Program-made: the position numbers and the translations under genes
Notes under the pieces: model-generated
Seen by the model: the letters and a program-made list of their open reading frames with translations, nothing else
The model's database searches: none
Told to the model about the DNA's origin: nothing
Assembly (NCBI GenBank): GCA_037179385.1
Contig: CM074193.1
Location: 7,523,547 to 7,587,546, forward strand
DNA length: 64,000 nucleotides
Source of the DNA: Holothuria scabra
Taxonomy: Eukaryota; Echinodermata; Holothuroidea; Aspidochirotida; Holothuriidae
Direction: 5' to 3'
Part shown: positions 59,861 to 64,000 of the stretch, in pieces
How positions within the stretch are numbered: the stretch's first letter is position 1
Layout of the letters: the number at the start of each line of letters is the position of its first letter

Positions 59861-62800
59861 TATCGTGGAGCGGAACGGGGGCGGCAGCATCTTTTTAGAA
59901 TTGTTCTTTTCTCCTTCGCGCATCAAAAACTGTTACAGCGCCATCACCCTCCTTAGCCGTGAAAAATGTTCGTGCAATCGACAGAGGGAAGTTGAAGCAT
60001 GGAAGTAGTAGACGGTACTCATTCGGGTGATGTGGATTTCTGCAAGACATTTGCAAATACCACATACACCGAACAATCGTCGGCAATAACAAGAGAAGTC
60101 GGCGAGGGCAACTTTTCCCAAAATTAACATGAGATTGACGGCACGACATCCAGGGAACGCTTTATCAGCTTTAATTAACGAGTAATTTGTGATGTTTAAA
60201 GCTGCGAGAAGGTAAGGAAAAGAGATAAGAACAAATACGATGGCAATTAGTAGACATTGACAGTAATTCTGCGAAAAATCCTTAGCTTGGCGATGTGTAG
60301 TATTACTTACGTGTATATGCCATACAAAATTGAACAAGGGAGAAATTTTCCCAAGATTATGGGCACAAATTCCCAAGGTCCGATACAATACAGAAAGAAA
60401 CAAATTCAACTTCCATCACGTTGCATGTGGATCCTTGTTATTTTATTGAGTGTATAATTAATGCTACAGTAGTTTCTACCGGGATACACCTTCAAATTAA
60501 GGCTGATATATCTTAAACAGCTGTGAAAGGGACAAAACTTTAGTCATTGCCAGTATGAAATTACTTCAAGCACAACACTCTTTGTCCTACAATTGAGTTA
60601 CATAGTGTTATAGTAAAATATATCCCACAATTAGAAAGACTTGTGTGAATTGACAGATTTCAGACTACACTCAGATCACATATGATGGCCTAGCTAGCTC
60701 GACAATTGGCTTTTCACCCCCTAAATTAGGACAAAATCAAAAAAGACTAGTTGTGTAGTGCACAAAAGTTTAGGAAGGGTTTGCTTGATGAAAGCATTAT
60801 ATACAGTATGATTAGAAATAAATTGGACTGACCATGTTCAAAGGATAAGAAAGCTATCCAACCAGCTCAGTACTGTTGTAATAATGCCAGCAATTTCCAC
60901 TGAATGCTTAAATGACATGTGACAGCAAATTGCGTCTAGGGAAAGTCTTGCCATGATGGTTGTCTGAAACAGTCCTTCCAAACCCAACCTCAGGAGAACT
61001 TAGTTTACTAGACCAAAGATTTTAAGACTTTTCAGGGTGCTTGCTATGATCCATTACCTAACCTCATTTTAAAACATCAGGGTATTAAATAGCCCTCAAA
61101 CAGGTCTATGTCGTCAGTTAAATGGCCTAATGAAATTCTCTACAGGTAACAGAATACACATGCAGCCCTGTTAACTAGGGAATGGGGGTGGCAATTAGAA
61201 CTTCTCTCCACTGATACCCGAAGTGTAACCGAATATAAGTCTATCAATCATTTAAAGCCCACCCCCCCCCCCCTTACCCTCCAAATTAGGAAAAAAAGGT
61301 TCTAGCTACCCCACATGACAAAGTTTTTCGTCAAACTATGTTTGCCACTGCTAGGCTTCTTTAAAGGGTGAATCTCTTCATTCCAGATGGTTCCAGCCAG
61401 TTCTGGTAAAATGGCTAACATCTTTAGCTCCTCAAAAAGCACACAAACTTTTGTTGCTAAGAGACTAACCCTGTCAAGTAGTTGTCACGTTTAATAAACA
61501 GAACAATTGCAGTGCATGCAACTGCCTGTTGTAATGAAAGCATTAGCTCCCTACTGCTTCTTCTGAATTGGTCAATGGAAGAGCAGTCACTTATTACAAA
61601 GGTTACTCTCTCTCATAACTAATCCACATGAGTATCCATATTTTTTGAAACAGATTCCCTTCACAAGCTAGCGTACATCTCTCATGTTTCATATGCTAAC
61701 TATTTTGCATTTTAATTAACATCATATGAAATAAACATCATATTAATCCAGGCCTGTGTCAGTCATGTAACAGCTCAGTAGCCTCTGCCTGTCACAATTG
61801 AATCTTCAGTATGGCTATATGTACATAGCATTAAGTAAATTAAAATATCATACCAGAGTAATCTAACCTTCGAGAGTACAACATTTTCAATAGTTTACTC
61901 AAACTAAAAGGTTGTTACTACATGTGACATATTACTTATTTATATTATGCTCTTCTTTGTATCCTTGAAGGCACTAGCACTACAGGAACTGCATCAACTT
62001 TCTGGAAAAAAAATCACCTACAATACCTACTCTATGGCAGAACTCATGCATGGGAACCTACCATTATCTTCTTGTTAGGCTGGAAGGAAAATTGATGTCT
62101 TCTCTTTAAAGAAGAAAGTGCAGGCCAGGTCTGTATGGTGGCTTTGAGAACTACATCTCCACTGCAAGCTGATTGCCTAGAGAATTCAACTATTCAAACT
62201 TGCTTCGTATGACTGTCAATATTTACTTAATGCAATATTCCGAGACTGGGGAAGACGGCCGGTGTCATCATGTTAGGATACAGTGACAGGAGTGCAAGTA
62301 TAGGAGTGGAAAGGCCACCCAGAAGTACATTGAGATGGGAATTTCATGTCATGATATCAGTGACAAAAAATGAACTTGTAGACCCAAACTATGATGCAAG
62401 ATATATCATGAAAGTTGCATGAAAGCCTCTGATTCCTACATTTTAAAAACTTCATTTACAAAGATGGTAGTAGTTTTCATATCACTTGAAATATAAACTT
62501 CAAGGAGAATTCAAACACCTCAGAGCTTGTGTGTGCAAGGTTTCATTCCTATCCCATAACCCCCACCCATGAATATTGGAGCTAGAGGCATTTAGAAAAA
62601 TGAATTTGGGTACCCCCTTGCTGTCTAGCTTCCCCATGCATCTAGAAGGCTTTTTTATGCCATTGATTGAGTACACAACTACCAGTACCCCAAAAACATT
62701 GATCAATAAGAGTGGAGTAATTGTTTCAATTCATATCAAAATTTAACCAATTGGTACTGATCTTCATGTATATAAAGTGCTATATATTCCTAACTATCTT

Positions 62801-64000
62801 TGTGGATATGCTCAGTACATTCCCTTCAAGTGTAGCAGTGCTGTTTGTACAGTAAGCAAGTGCACATACTGTATGCATGCAATTTGCACAAATATATTTT
62901 CTCCTGCTTATGACAACAATTTAATTCTGCATCATCCCTCCATAACTAAAAGCAAACAATGATGGATGCTAGGACATATATGAGACCCATCGAAGCAGTG
63001 CCACAGTCTCTAATTTAAGAGGCACCATGCATGCACCAGCATGCACCATTTACTACCAGGCTGGTTTCTAAATGGCACTCAGGTGGGGGCACATAAAGTA
63101 CTGCACAATATAAACAAGCTTGTTGATCAGGTGTAGGATTAAACGAAATTAGTGGAAGAGAGCTGATAAAAGAGTTCTCATGGATTGCTAAATGCTTGAA
63201 GTAAATGTAATCAAAAGTTTTATTCAAATCATATTTGGTCCTTGGGATGTTGGCATAAGGTACATGAATGTGGCAACACAGACCCAAAGCACGTCATGAA
63301 GTACTGAACCTGAAGGAAGTACTGTTTTAGGAGTGATATCAATGTTTCAGCACAGATGGGCAATGCTTACAGTATCAAGTCCTGATTTTACAATTGCTCT
63401 TATTCAAAATGAAACACAGGGATTTGGTTTAACCCATTCATAGAAAATTTCAAGATTGGAAAATTTCTGTGTTCCACTAACCATGGCGAGGGCTCCAAAC
63501 ATGATGATAGCTAGGAAATGTGTATTTTTAGCACAAATAAAATTTACACTGGAAATTAAATGTTTGTCTATAAAAAAAAAATATTCTTCCAAATTTTCAA
63601 CAATTCTTGGCAAGGAGCTTCCCATTTTGCTGGTTTTTCCACTGGCACCCTTGCTCATGGCATATTCAAATCTAGGAAAAGAAATATTTCGATCATTTGC
63701 ACAAGAAGTTAAAGAAAACACATTTGATCAGTGCAAGTGTTGGATATGTAACAAAAGCTTGCTCCAAGTTCACAAAAATTGAATTAAAAATCTGAAAACT
63801 TTAATTGCATATATTTTGAGCATCTGAAGAACTGATTTAATAATTTTATCACAAAATTCTACTTCACCGTATTAAACATAAATTTATTTGAAACATTTTT
63901 TTACAGGATATCTTTTAAATGTGAATTAGGGTCTACTTCTGGAGGTAGAATATTCAAGCTAGGCCAAGTCCTCTCACTATTTCATGCATTCTCCCAACCT
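59861..64000. other. Right flank, no supported gene
   Basis: No exon chain is recognised. Two open stretches deserve mention. A minus-strand 158-codon ORF at 59,933-60,409 has a hydrophobic segment, LLIAIVFVLISFPYLLAAL, and follows an acceptor-like TTTTTCGCAG. The interval 63,404-63,782 is open on both strands for about 100 codons. Neither shows a known domain. A C run lies near 61,262. Confidence 0.4.

Noticed and set aside
63404..63782. Overlapping ~100-codon ORFs on both strands
   Set aside because: Neither has a recognisable domain; the Cys pairs near the end of the plus-strand ORF do not form a complete zinc-finger pattern.

Overview
This is a AT-rich eukaryotic (metazoan) window. It has one intron-bearing protein gene, many DNA transposons and tRNA-derived SINEs, and two large tandem-repeat arrays. 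Phase-consistent GT/AG exons, a CR1-like retrotransposon fragment and hAT, TTAA- and TA-target elements suggest an invertebrate animal, probably marine. The sequence does not let me name the species.

Layout. Positions 1-11,560 are a satellite with a ~401-bp unit. It runs in one orientation to ~3,375 and in the opposite orientation from there on, and one array copy carries a 5'-truncated non-LTR retrotransposon tail. Positions 11,560-24,900 are gene-poor and repeat-rich: a large inverted-repeat element holding a 22-bp 'TIR-only' insertion, a CR1-like pseudogene inserted in a dispersed repeat, SINEs, and a 411-bp TTAA-flanked MITE.

The only gene I can support lies on the minus strand from about 24,890 to at least 43,390. 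It is a CASP8AP2/FLASH-type gene. Four coding exons join in perfect phase to give a predicted 2,772-residue protein. The N-terminal part has VDIY and LDLY motifs and a coiled coil that resembles vertebrate FLASH, a factor for histone pre-mRNA 3' processing. The huge last exon encodes an Arg/Ser-rich tail with about 14-16 tandem repeats of ~56 residues and a DGEI motif near the C terminus. Its 7.4-kb third intron contains a 4.27-kb hAT-type element with a perfect 8-bp target duplication, and a cluster of three SINE copies.

Upstream of the gene (43,400-49,500) are another hAT-like element, a MITE, and a CpG-richer stretch that may hold the promoter. Positions 49,530-58,510 are seven ~1.27-1.30-kb higher-order repeat units, each with six or seven copies of the palindrome TTCGTACGAA or a close variant. 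They grade at 58,510-59,860 into older ~285-bp sub-repeats, which look like the ancestral monomer. The last 4 kb has no gene I can support.

The most noteworthy items are the higher-order repeat with its retained TTCGTACGAA motifs, the inversion in the 401-bp satellite, the TIR-only mini-insertion with a matching empty site, and the internally repetitive FLASH-like gene.
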